From contig JACVTC010000002.1 of NCBI GenBank assembly GCA_016946835.1, positions 3,704,001 through 3,768,000 on the forward strand: a stretch of DNA of 64,000 nucleotides, written 5' to 3'. This document shows, in pieces, positions 1 to 16,688 of this stretch (the stretch's first letter is position 1; every line of letters starts with the position of its first letter). A program made the position numbers and the translations under genes. Under the pieces are notes generated by a model. That model made no database searches and was not told where the DNA came from. It was given only the letters and a program-made list of their open reading frames with translations. The stretch is from Neocallimastix lanati (nom. inval.). Its lineage: Eukaryota > Neocallimastigomycota > Neocallimastigomycetes > Neocallimastigales > Neocallimastigaceae.

Positions 1-160
1 ATTCATTTAGCTTTATATATATATATATATACATATAATTTTTAAAATTATTTGTTTATAAATATTAATAGAGAAAATAATTATATATATATATATTCAT
101 ATATATTGTATAAAATTTAGTTTATTATATCATTATTATGAAATTAAATAAATAAATAAA

Positions 161-6197
<6,037 letters not shown>

Positions 6198-8453
6198 ATG
6201 GATCTTAATAACAATCCAGCTGTAGAAACCACCACATCAAAAAAAAATATATTTGATAATTTATTTGGAGGTGAAGATAAAACAACGGAAGTCATTGGAG
6301 TTACTACTACAACTTCTGCAGTTGCAACTTCTGCAGTTGCATCTCCAGAAATTACAACATCTTCAATTACCGAAACAATAGAAGAAGCTACTAAATCTAC
6401 TGTAAAGAAAACTAAAACATCAACAAAAACTGGTACTGCAAAACCAACATCATCAAGTTCTAATAATGATAAATCAGATGATAGTAATTTATTAACATAT
6501 GGTGGTATTGCAGTTGCTGCTTTAGTTATACTTTTCATTATAGCTATTGTCATCAAGAAAATGAATAAAAAATCAAGAAGACAAGAAATGGATCAATTTC
6601 AATCGATGAATAGACCAGGCACAATTAAAGCAAGTGGATCAAGTATGTATAGTGGACCAGTTTATGATCCTTCAAAGGAAAATCAATACGCTACTTTGAG
6701 TAGTTCTAATGGAGTTACTGTAGGTGTAGCTACAAGTGTTGAAGCGGCAACATTGGCAAGACATCAACAAGAAGAAATGGATGCTGCTAAAGCAGCTTAT
6801 AGTACTGGAACTCTTCCAAGCTTTAACAGCCATCCTAAAACAACAGATATTCCACCAGTCCCATCATTACCTACTTCTATGCCACAAACTTCAATGCCTC
6901 AGACATATAGTAATTATAGTAATTATAACCAACCACAACAAAATTATGGTAATGGATATGAACAATATGGTCAACCACAGCAAAATTATGGAAATGGATA
7001 TGATCAATATGGTCAACCAATTCAGCCAGTTCAACAACCAGTTCAACAATCAATTCAACAACCAATTCAAAAACCAGTTCAACAAACAATTCAACAACAA
7101 CCAAGTTATGATAGCATGGGAATGAGTACTACATTTAGTGTTAGTAATAGTAATGGTAGCCCATATGGTGCTCAATATGGTAGTAATTATGATCCTAATA
7201 TGCCAGTTAACTCACCATTATCTTTACCTGTTAATAGTGGTAGTGGAATCGTTGTTAGTGCTACTTACTCCTCATCGCAAACTACTTCTGTTAAACAACC
7301 AGATGGTACTGTTATCGAAACCTTAGATTATGCAACTAGCTCTTCTTATGAAGTTGATCGTGATTATGTTGCTATTTACAGTTATGAACCAAATATGACT
7401 GATGAGCTTACCATTAATATTAATGATCGTATTCATCTTTTAGAAATGTATTCAGATGGTTGGGGTTATGGTAAGAACGTAACTACCGGACAAATTGGTA
7501 TCTTACCACTTAATCGTTTAAAGATTGAAGACAATAGTGATGATAAGAAAGATCCTATTGAAAAATTAAGAAACAATAGTAGTTCATTCAATGATATTTC
7601 TAAAAGAACAGTATCAATGAAAAGAAAACCAAAGGCTGCTGATGCATATAACGAAAATAATAAAATAATTGATGATGATGATAGATCCGATAAGAGAAAT
7701 AGTAATGAAAGTGGTAGAAGGGATAGAAGAAGATATGATGATGATTATGAAAGAAGAAGAGATAGAAGAAGATACGATGATGATGATGATGATGAATATG
7801 AAAGAAGAAGAGATAGAAGAAGATACGATGATGATGATGAAGAATATGAAAGAAGAAGAGATAGAAGAAGATACGATGATGATGATGAATATGAAAGAAG
7901 AAGAGATAGAAGAAGATATGATGATGATGATGAATATGAAAGAAGAAGAGATAGAAGAAGATACGATGATGATGAAGAATATGAAAGAAGAAAGGACAGA
8001 AGAAGATATGATGATGATGATGATTATGAAAGAAGAAAAGATAGAAGAAGATATGATGATGATGATGAATATGAAAGGAGAAGAGAAAGAAGAAGACGTG
8101 AAGAAGAAGATAAAGAAAAGGAAGAAAAATTACCACGTGAAGATGAAAGAGATGATCTTTCACGAGATTATGAAAAAAAGAAGTCTGATCTCGAAGAAGA
8201 AAACGAAAAAAAGACTGATGATTCTCCAAAGGTTGAAGAAACCCCGAAAGAAGATCCTCAAAAAATTGATGAATCTCCAAAGGAAGATCAACCAAAGGTT
8301 GATGAATCTCCAAAAGAAGTTCAACCAAAGATTGATGAAACTCCAAAAGAAGTTCAACCAAAAATTGATGAATCATCAAAAGAAGTTCATTCGAGAATTG
8401 ATGATTTTACAAAAACCGATGATTCCCCAAAGCTCGATGACTTTAACAATTAA
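6198..8453 (+). CDS. Single-pass membrane protein with cytoplasmic SH3 domain and Arg/Asp repeat tail
   Basis: Uninterrupted 751-residue frame. Residues 1-97 are Ser/Thr-rich with no cleavable signal peptide. One membrane helix (about 99-120, IAVAALVILFIIAIVI core) is followed by basic KKMNKKSRR, predicting an outside N terminus and cytoplasmic C terminus. Residues 225-300 are Pro/Gln/Asn/Tyr-rich (repeated NYGNGYEQYGQPQQ-type and PVQQ units). An SH3 domain (about 388-445) starts DYVAIYSYEPNMTDELTI and has the conserved DGWGYG and GILPLNRL. From 507 to about 640 come eight copies of a 14-17 residue repeat, RRRDRRRYDDDDEYE-like, then a Lys/Glu stretch and 12-residue SPKE(D/V)QPK(V/I)DE repeats to the end. 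The layout (Ser/Thr ectodomain, helix, SH3) recalls fungal cortical sensors or adaptors such as Fus1 and Sho1. Partners and role are unknown. Confidence 0.85.
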   Translation: MDLNNNPAVETTTSKKNIFDNLFGGEDKTTEVIGVTTTTSAVATSAVASPEITTSSITETIEEATKSTVKKTKTSTKTGTAKPTSSSSNNDKSDDSNLLTYGGIAVAALVILFIIAIVIKKMNKKSRRQEMDQFQSMNRPGTIKASGSSMYSGPVYDPSKENQYATLSSSNGVTVGVATSVEAATLARHQQEEMDAAKAAYSTGTLPSFNSHPKTTDIPPVPSLPTSMPQTSMPQTYSNYSNYNQPQQNYGNGYEQYGQPQQNYGNGYDQYGQPIQPVQQPVQQSIQQPIQKPVQQTIQQQPSYDSMGMSTTFSVSNSNGSPYGAQYGSNYDPNMPVNSPLSLPVNSGSGIVVSATYSSSQTTSVKQPDGTVIETLDYATSSSYEVDRDYVAIYSYEPNMTDELTININDRIHLLEMYSDGWGYGKNVTTGQIGILPLNRLKIEDNSDDKKDPIEKLRNNSSSFNDISKRTVSMKRKPKAADAYNENNKIIDDDDRSDKRNSNESGRRDRRRYDDDYERRRDRRRYDDDDDDEYERRRDRRRYDDDDEEYERRRDRRRYDDDDEYERRRDRRRYDDDDEYERRRDRRRYDDDEEYERRKDRRRYDDDDDYERRKDRRRYDDDDEYERRRERRRREEEDKEKEEKLPREDERDDLSRDYEKKKSDLEEENEKKTDDSPKVEETPKEDPQKIDESPKEDQPKVDESPKEVQPKIDETPKEVQPKIDESSKEVHSRIDDFTKTDDSPKLDDFNN

Positions 8454-8614
8454 TTTTAAATAAATTGAAATAATAATAGCTTTTATTAATTAGAGTAATG
8501 ATATATTAATCAAGTAAATAATATATTAATCTAGTGAATTAAATAATTTTAAAATAAATGAATAAAAATATACAAACATTCGAATAAAATCATATAAATA
8601 TATTTAAATATTTT

Positions 8615-8654
<40 letters not shown>

Positions 8655-9499
8655 CGTATGAACATAATATAAATGAAAAATAATTATTCAATAATAATTA
8701 TTATAATATAAATATTATAAATAAGATTAAAACAAAATAACAAAATAATATTTTTATTATAAATTATAAATTATATCAATATTTATAAATGAATGATATT
8801 TTTTAACGTAATTTATTTTTTTCAAATTTTTATAATAGAAATTAACAAGAAATGAATAAATAAAATTGTAATAATAAATAAAAATATTTAAAATATGTTA
8901 TGTTATATTTAAGAATTTAAAGTGTATTTATTTTAATTTAATTATTTCGAAATGTAATAAAGAAAAAAAATTTTTTTTTATTAATAGAAATACTTGTTAT
9001 AATTTTATAATTTAGTGATTAACTATAAACCAAAAAAAAAAAAAATAAATAAATAAATAGCAATTAATACGTTAATATAAGTTTCTACTATGCTTTTTTC
9101 TCATGGATTATTAGACCAGAACAGTTTAGTTTTAGAAATAAAGAAGATTGTATTAAATTGGTATCAGAGATTATCCAACATAATGTTCTTGTGATGAAAG
9201 TAACAGCATACCTAGTTTTACACAATGGATACTATTTTGTTTTTATGTCCTAAATTTTAAGAATTTAAGCAACAATTCATTCAATTTGCTGATGAAGTTT
9301 TTATTAAATTTTTTTTTTTTTTTTTTTTTTTTTTTGATTATTCATAAGAAATTATTGAACATTTCTGATGACAAATTGTAATTTTTTATCATCAATGAAT
9401 GGAAAGTGTTAGAGGCCATTTCGTCCTCGAAATTTATATCCTATTTTTTAAATTTTCATTTATAAAAATTTTCATGTATTTTATTTTCATGTATTTTAT

Positions 9500-9541
<42 letters not shown>

Positions 9542-9573
9542 AATTTTATTATTAAATAAAAAATTATTCCTTG

Positions 9574-9630
<57 letters not shown>

Positions 9631-10329
9631 AAAAAATATTTTATTTTTATTTTTTAGAAACTAAATTTAAATTTATAATAAAATATATAAAAAAAAAAAA
9701 GTATTAAATAATGAATCTCATTTATTGATGTAAAAAAAAAAAAAAAAAAAAAGGAATTTTCAATTGAAAATTATTATTAATAAATAGAATTGAATATATA
9801 TTTAAATATATAAAGAATAATAAAAATAATTTAATATATATTCACATTTTTTATATTTTTATTTTTATGTAAAGAATGTCTTGCATTTAGAAAAATAGTC
9901 TTGAATTAGTGCATGGTCACATTATATTAAAAATTAATTATTTTTATTTTATTAATTGCAATAATATTATTGTTTTTTATTAAATATATATATATATTTT
10001 AATTTTATTTTATACACATTATACATATTATATATATATATATATATATATTTTACCTAAGAACTCCTGTAGTCTACTTTCAGTTTACAATTCAAAGTCA
10101 TGAATGAAAATTAAAACAATTTTTTTCTTGGTAAAGGACCAAAACGTCTACTACTTCTACGATAGTCGACATTTCAAAATAAAAACTAATCTAATTAATA
10201 AAAAAAAAAAAAAAGAAAAAAAATAAAAAAAAATAAAAAAAATTAAAAATAAAAATAAAGTCTTCACTATGGTCTTTTCTTTTAATTTTTTTTTTTTTTT
10301 GCAGTCACAGTTATTGCGAACTTTAATCT
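8454..10329. other. Intergenic DNA with a reverse-transcriptase relic and homopolymers
   Basis: No intact gene. A LINE reverse-transcriptase fragment is at about 9100-9200. Long homopolymers: A at about 8617-8653, T at about 9309-9335 and 9507-9537, A at about 9579-9627. A less A/T-rich patch at about 10061-10170 has no recognisable reading frame. Confidence 0.65.
9100..9200 (+). mobile_element. Relic of a LINE reverse transcriptase
   Basis: In one plus frame (from 9107) the translation reads IIRPEQFSFRNKEDC followed by IKLVSEII, matching FIRPEQFGFRTKEEC in the RT of LINE A at about 40650-40690. The frame breaks on both sides. It is a decayed fragment of a related element, not a gene. Confidence 0.75.
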
Positions 10330-10800
10330 TTATTTATTTATTCATTCAATTATTTATTACATGAATAGTTTTAATATTACAAAAAAAAAAAAAAAAAAAA
10401 AAAAACACGAAATTAATAAAAAAAATAAATAATATTTGTCATATTTTGAACATAATAATATTTAAAATAGTAATGTGAAATAAAATGTAATATTCAAAAA
10501 TAAAATGTATAAATAAAATCAGAAAAATAATTCATATGCAACGAAACTCACCTCCATAATTATAAGATTTCTATTCAAAGGAACTCTTATTCTGTATTAG
10601 GGTTTGAATTGACAATCTGAAAGAGATTATGGTCTTCACACAAAGAATGGCGGTTTTGAATAATTCCTAGAAATGATTTGGTTCTTAAACAAAAACTATA
10701 TAAAAAATCAATAATATATATATTTCTTCCACCAAGAAGGAAATTATACAATTGGGACCACGTCACATATATATTTACATACTTTTTAATCAGAAAATTA
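10330..10800 (-). mobile_element. Relic of LINE B 3' end (C-terminal tail plus 3' UTR)
   Basis: On the minus strand, from about 10790 downward, the frame KYVNIYVTW, LYNFLLGGR, then EDHNLFQIVNSNPNTE and a stop parallels the LINE B tail at 36170-36510 (KYVNIYVTW, YNFLLCGR, EDHNFFHIV). About 150 bases found in that copy, between the SKTPF-like and EDHN segments, are missing here. The part below about 10540 resembles LINE B 3' UTR (GTTTCGTTGCATATGA-like) and fades into A/T-rich DNA. Confidence 0.75.
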
Positions 10801-10889
10801 CTAATATTAACACGATTTTAACCAATTGATCTATTCACTACATTATAATATATTATTGAATTTTTTTGTTTTTTTTTTTTTTGTTCAAT

Positions 10890-11072
10890 TATCATTGCAA
10901 ACTTTAGAAAGAGATCATCTAGAAAAGGTAAAGATTTATTTCTGTAATTTTCCAATTCTTTTCAGGCAAAAGATGCAGTAAGAAAAAACTAAATACTACT
11001 GACACCACAACATGGGCAACATTTAGAAACATTCTTCTGAGACTGTTTTTCTTTTAATGAGAAATACTAATA
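10890..11072 (-). mobile_element. Relic of LINE C (zinc-knuckle region), first copy
   Basis: About 90 bases here (10983-11072) repeat 11463-11557 in the same direction. On the minus strand both encode a cysteine cluster like PKCCPCCG, comparable with CPNYCPCCKSNK in LINE A. This fragment ends where a short LINE A 3' UTR insertion begins. Confidence 0.65.
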
Positions 11073-11197
11073 TTTTTTTTTTTTTTTTTTTTTAAAGGAA
11101 GCAAACTTGATTCATCTTTATTAATTAAATATTTGATAAGATATATGTAATAAAAAGAAAAAATAAAATAAAAAAAATAAAAAAAGAGAAATACTTT
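11058..11197 (-). mobile_element. Very short 5'-truncated LINE A insertion (3' UTR only)
   Basis: A poly-T run (minus-strand poly-A tail) at about 11072-11093 is followed by sequence matching the LINE A 3' UTR: AGCAAACTTG, then TTTATTAATTAAATATTTGA. The matching ends near 11160. GAGAAATACT occurs on both sides (about 11059 and 11187), the expected form of a target-site duplication. It appears to have landed in LINE C debris. Confidence 0.6.
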
Positions 11198-11309
11198 TTT
11201 TTTTTTTTTTTAGACTTAAAGAATAACTTTATTTAATTTATAATAATAATAAAATTACATGATTTTAAAGGGGAAAAAAAAATAGAATACATGAAATAAA
11301 ATATTATAT

Positions 11310-11634
11310 ATTATAAAATTATAAATGCGCGTTAGAAGCAATAGCCTCTAACTTTTCCCATCCCTCGATGATAACACCACGTCCATTATTGTGAGTAATA
11401 ATTTCAGAATTAGTGTTATCTAACGAATCTGTATTAGTTTCTTCACCGGGAGGTGAAAATCCATGAAAAAAAACTAGATACTACTTGACACCACAACATG
11501 GGCAACATTTAGGAACAATCTTCTGAGACTATTTTTCTTTTAATGAGAAATACTAATATCAAATTTTAAAACCACACCTAATTCGAGAAATCCAAAAAGA
11601 ATCCTAAATTGATACTTAGGGTATTGAAATGTTA

Positions 11635-11637
<3 letters not shown>
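11310..11637 (-). mobile_element. LINE C relic, 3' part (second copy), split by LINE A
   Basis: Minus-strand frames encode the cysteine cluster PKCCPCCG (about 11490) and, further on, a C-terminal stretch that includes IITHNNGRGVIIEGWEKLEA before a stop near 11325. The piece continues at 13162-13340 on the far side of the inserted LINE A copy, giving one older element. Several stops and shifts show it is dead. Confidence 0.65.
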
Positions 11638-11673
<36 letters not shown>

Positions 11674-13174
11674 GGCAGCAAACTTGTTTCATCTTTATTA
11701 ATTAAATATTTGATAAAATACATGTAATAAAATAATAAAAAAAAAAAGATAAAAAAATAAACAAAAAATAAAACACAAAATAAAATAAAATAATGGTATA
11801 ATATATTCTAATTAATTAATATTAGTAAGACTTCACAAGGGCATTATTATACTGAAGTATAATAATTAACTTTGACTTCGCAATGTTAATCATAATTTTA
11901 AGATACAAAATTATGATCTTCATTGGTTGCGCTAGCTCTGCTGGCCTGTCTTACTGTTTCTTCAGCATTGACGCTCTTGGTAGTAGTAGTACGATTCGAT
12001 TTGAACCTATTGAACAAAGACCATTGCTGGCCAATAGCAATAGGTATAATCGATTGGAGAAGTGCTGCAGTAACTACCAAGAACGGAGTATCAGAATAAG
12101 CACCTGATTTCATCTGGCACTTAAATATATCCTCCCATTCCCTTGTACTGTTACTAATACTTCGACCTCCAAGAAGGAAATTAAACACTTTTTCACACAC
12201 ACTAGAATCAACATACACATTATTTTCAATACTATTACTAACATTACTAATAGTACTATTACTAATATTACTAAAACTAATATTACTATTACTATTATTA
12301 CTATTTTATTACTATTACTATTATTACTATTATTATTATTATTATTATTATTCCTGTTGCTGTAATCATAATTACTATTAACAATATCATTTGTTAGGTT
12401 GCCACGGTAGAAAGCATTATATAAAAATGAAATTTTATCATTAACTTTACTACGAATTTGATTGAAAAATGGATAATCAATTAACCAATGACTTATCCAT
12501 TGTTTATTACTTTTACAACAGGGACAAAAATTAGGACACATTTGATCTTATTATTTTTGCAGCTTTAGCAATTCTAGCATCTAATCTATATCCGCTTCGT
12601 GCTCTCAATAGCCAATAGAAACCATATGAAAGATCAGGATATTCATAACAAAGTTTAATAAATTTTGATGTTTCTTCGAATTTTTGTTTTTGTCATAAAA
12701 CTCAGCTTTTATAGAATTGATTTTCATATCTCTTTTCCAATAAAAATCCTTGATTATATTATTGTTATTACCTCTTTTCTCTAGTTTACGTTTAAGAGTT
12801 CTACCTTCTTTTGTCCATGTATATTTTCTAGATTTTGGAATATTATTAACTAAATAGGAAATAATACAATTTGAATCTTTCCATTTATCAAAACATTTGA
12901 CTTGAGACAAAGCACACTTAGCTGACAATGGAGGAATATTTAAATCTTTTGAAATAGAATATATACATTAATAAATGATTTGGCTTTTTGTAAACCTGCA
13001 ACCCATCTTAATCCTTTATTAATTAATTTCTGAGTATTATTTGTTCTCGCTTTATTTGAACGAAGTAAAGGCGCAAAGTAAGAGACTTTACTAAGTACAT
13101 AGGAGTTAATAATAATCTTCTTAAATGGAATAGGAATTTTGGAATTTGAAAGAAATTTACTATGTTAAGTTTTT
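11629..13174 (-). mobile_element. 5'-truncated LINE A copy with 13-bp target-site duplication
   Basis: This minus-strand copy matches the 3' end of LINE A (41380-42816): the C-terminal coding part with CPNFCPCCKSNKQWISHW, the Asn-rich stretch, the VCEKVFNFLLGGRS tail, and the 3' UTR ending in a poly-A tail (poly-T at about 11637-11670). Homology stops at about 13161. ATGTTAAGTTTTT occurs at 11629-11641 and 13162-13174 as a target-site duplication. Frameshifts (for example near 12545 and 12690) and missing upstream domains make it inactive. It interrupts LINE C. Confidence 0.88.
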
Positions 13175-13340
13175 AATATAGCACAGAGAGCTGAAAGAGG
13201 AGGTATTCTCAATTCTAGAGTAAATATCATAGAGACTAACATAAGAATTACGATATTTAAATCCATAACTCCAATAAAGTCCTCTGTTAATAATATTATA
13301 TATTATTGAAGTAATAGAAAAATACGAAATTACAATTAAA
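13162..13340 (-). mobile_element. LINE C relic, 5' piece
   Basis: Minus-strand frames read RGLYWSYGFKYRNSYVSLYD and, after a shift, LRIPPLSALCAILK. These line up with NKGLRWIAGI and LHIPPLSAKCALSQVK in LINE A (aligned to 41510-41620). The sequence would have been continuous with 11310-11637 before LINE A inserted at 13162. Confidence 0.7.
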
Positions 13341-13924
13341 ACATTCTCTCATTTTAACTTATTCTTAAAAAAAAAAAAAAATAATAATAATAATAATAAA
13401 ATAAAATAAAAAAAAAAAAAAATAAAAAATAAAATTAATTAATTAAATATAATAAAAAACTTTACACATTTTTATTTTATTTTATTTTATTTATTTATTT
13501 ACTTATTTATTTATTTATTTATTTTATAATATTATTTGCAATAAAAAAAAAGTTTTTAAATTAATAAATAAGATCTCTAAAAATAAAAAAATTATATATA
13601 TATATATATTAATTAATGAATTTATACTAAGTCTTTTTTTTTTTTTTTTTCTTTATACAATTATTCTGACATATATATATATATATATAAATTTTTTATT
13701 TTTGATTTATTAATATTTAACTCATTTTTTTTTTTTTTTTAAGGAATTTGAAAATTTGTAATAACGTGATGAATAAAATTTCAAAATAATGAATAATTCT
13801 AAATAAAATATAAATTACATGATCTCTTGTATATTAGATTTACTTAATAAATTTTAAATAAAAAATATTTGTAAGTTTATATATATTACATTGAATTAAA
13901 TCAAACTAAATATTATTAATTTAT
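13341..13924. other. Short intergenic stretch, 3' flank of GRP94
   Basis: Nothing but A/T-rich DNA with AAT, TATTT and poly-T runs (about 13635-13650 and 13725-13740). It contains the presumed 3' UTR of the minus-strand GRP94 gene. Confidence 0.6.
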
Positions 13925-16688
13925 TTATAATTCATCTTTTACGTTATTTTCTTCCTTCTTTTCTTCTTCCTTTTCATCTTCCTTCTTATCATCTTCTTTT
14001 TCATCTTCTTCCTTCTTTACTTCTTCTTCAACAACTTCATCCTTAATAGTTTCATCCTTTTCATCATCTACTTCATTGTTATCTTCATCTTTTTCATCTT
14101 CATCTTTTTCATCTTCGACTTCTTCCTTATCTTTTTCTTCATCATTTTCAGCATCACCATCCTTCTTAGCCTTGGTAGACTTCTTCTTCTTCTTACCAGC
14201 CTTTGCAGCAGCTTCTGGATCAGCATATTCTGGTGCTGGTTTACTTTCAAATTCTACCTTCTTAGATAATTCAACACCAAGGTTCTTTCTTAAGATACGA
14301 TCTATACGATCAGCAAACTTCTTGTTATCCTTAATAGAGTAACCAGAACGTAACAGAGCAGTTTCAAACAAGACCATAGATAATTCTTCAGTAGCTTTAT
14401 TAGTTTTTCCATCATTAACCTTTTCTAAAAGAGATTCAATAACTGGGTGCTTTGGATTTATTTCCATATGTTTACGTTGACCTGAGTAAATAATTTTCAT
14501 GTATTGATCTTGAGTTGGAATAGCTTGGGCATTCATAAGACGTTCCATGTTTCCAGACCAACCATATTCATTAGCAACAATAGCGCATGGACTCTTGGTA
14601 AGACGGTTAGAGACAGTAACACTTTCAATGTGATCCTTCAAAGTTTCCTTTAAGTAATCAGCTAATGGCTTGAATTTTTCGTTCATAGACTTGAAGTATT
14701 CTTCAGTTTCTTCATCTTCATCACCAAACTTTAAACCAACCTTAGCAATATCTTGGAACTTCTTACCTTCATATTCTGGCATACTACTGAAAACGTATTC
14801 ATCAATTGGTTCTGGACAGTATAAAACTTCATAACCACGGCTAACAACATTTTCAATAAATGGTGACTTCTTAATTTCTTCAAGAGATGGACCAGTTAAG
14901 TAGTAAATTTGTTCTTGACCCTTACGCATACGGCTAATGTAATCTTGTAAAGTGACTAACTTCTTGCCATGGGAAGAATTGAAACGTAATAACTTAGCAA
15001 TTTTATTTCTGTGAGCATGATCTTCAACAACACCAAGCTTGATAGAAGTACCAAATTCCTTCATGAAAGTGTTGTACTTTTCTTCATTCTTTTGTAACTT
15101 AGTAAACATTTCAATAGCCTTAGAAACAACCTTCTTTTGAATAACCTTTAAAATTGGTTGATGTTGAATAGTTTCACGAGAAACGTTTAATGGGAAATCA
15201 TCAGAATCGACTAAACCACGAACGAAAGATAACCATCTTGGAATAAAGTCTGGCATTTCATCAGTAATAAAAATACGTTTGACATATAATTTAATTGGAC
15301 TGATGTTTTCATTAATGTGAGTCATAAATTCTTGTGGAGCTTTACTTGGAATATATAATAAACAACGGAAATCTGTTTCACCTTCAGCTCTAAAATGAAT
15401 GTGGGCTAATGGATCATCACTAGCTCTAGCAAATGCTTGATAGAAATCAACATATTCTTCCTTGGAAATATCTTTTGGTTTTCTAGTCCAAATTGGTTTA
15501 TTTTCATTCATAAGTTCCCATTTGGTAACTGTCTTTTCAACCTTTTTAAACTTTGGCTTCTTTTCTTCATCTTCAACATCTTCAACATCATCTTCATCAT
15601 CATCCTTCTTTTCATCAGCAACTTCAGTTGATTCCTCTTCGACAGGTTCATTGACAGTTTCAGTAGTAGTAGTCCAGAGGTAAATTGGGAAATTAATAAA
15701 TTGGGAGTACTTAGTAATAAGATCACGAAGATTATCATCTTCAACATATTCTAATGCATCTTCACGAAGATTTAAAGTAATTTGAGTACCACGTCCTAAT
15801 GTATTACCTCTTGGATCTTTGTAAACCTTGAATCCATTTTCTGCATCTGATTCCCAAATGTATTGTTCATCATCGTTATGCTTAGAAACAACAGTAACCC
15901 AATCAGCAACTAAAAATGCACTGTAGAAACCAACACCGAATTGACCAATAAGTGAGGAATCAGCAGTTTCTTCATCTTCCATTGCTTTTAAGAATTCTGA
16001 AGTACCAGATTTGGCAATAGTACCTAAATTATTAATTAAATTTTCCTTAGTCATACCAATACCAGTATCAGTAATAACAAGTTTTTTGTCTTCTGGAAAA
16101 GCTTTAATAGTAATATTTAAATGTGGATTAGAAACAAGAGCCTTATCATCAGTTAAAGCTAAGAATCTAATCTTATCTAAGGCATCAGAACCGTTAGAAA
16201 TAAGTTCACGAAGGAAAATTTCTTTATTCTTGTAAATAGAATTAATAATAAGTTTCATAAGTCTATTAACTATTTATTTAACAATTTTAAGGTGATATAT
16301 TGTTTAAATTATTTTTTAAAAAAAATACAAAAATAATAATAAAAAAAATATTTTTAGTTTATACGTTCCTAAATAAATTGTCAATTATGTTATATGCTTA
16401 TTTTATTTGAATATACTAATATTTTTAATCATTATTCTTTTGTTTTTATATTTTATAATTTCTTTGTTTTATATAATTTTCAATTTTAATTTATAATTAT
16501 ATAAATAACATTTTTTTTCATATTTTTTTTTAATCTTATTATATACCTTCAGTTTCAAAAGCGTGAGTTTCAGCTCCTTCTTTAGCTTTTTCCATAGTTT
16601 CAGCTTCAGCTTCACCTTCAGCTTTAACAGCTACGGCGAAGAAGATTACTAACGTTATTAAATACTTCAATATAGATTTAATATTCAT
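13925..16688 (-). CDS. GRP94/endoplasmin, ER-resident HSP90 chaperone, two exons
   Basis: Exon 1 (16688-16547) encodes a signal peptide (LKYLITLVIFFAVAVKA core, cleavage probably after A23). A GT-AG intron (16546-16270) joins it to exon 2 (16269-13925), giving ETEVNRLMKLIINSIYKNKEIF; total 828 residues. Starting at the Met at 16258 would lose the signal and the start of the ATPase fold. HSP90 motifs: YKNKEIFLRELISNGSDALD (about 60-80), DTGIGM (about 115), GQFGVGF (about 146-152), an acidic linker (about 255-297), and NVSRETIQ with the ATPase arginine. The tail is a long Glu/Lys/Asp run ending in KDEL, the ER retrieval signal. The protein folds secreted and membrane clients, which in this organism would include wall-degrading enzymes. 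I found no convincing heat-shock or UPR element by eye. Confidence 0.95.

Noticed and set aside
7600-8463. Long frames on both strands across the SH3 gene tail
   Set aside because: Shadow frames from the GA-rich repeat; only the main frame has recognisable domains.
11883-12107. Plus-strand protein of 74 residues
   Set aside because: Antisense of the LINE A C-terminal tail.
15437-15747. Short frames over the GRP94 linker
   Set aside because: Shadows of the acidic charged linker of the real gene.
16258-16258. Met at 16258 as the start of GRP94
   Set aside because: It would lose the signal peptide needed for a KDEL protein; an upstream exon with proper splice sites supplies it.
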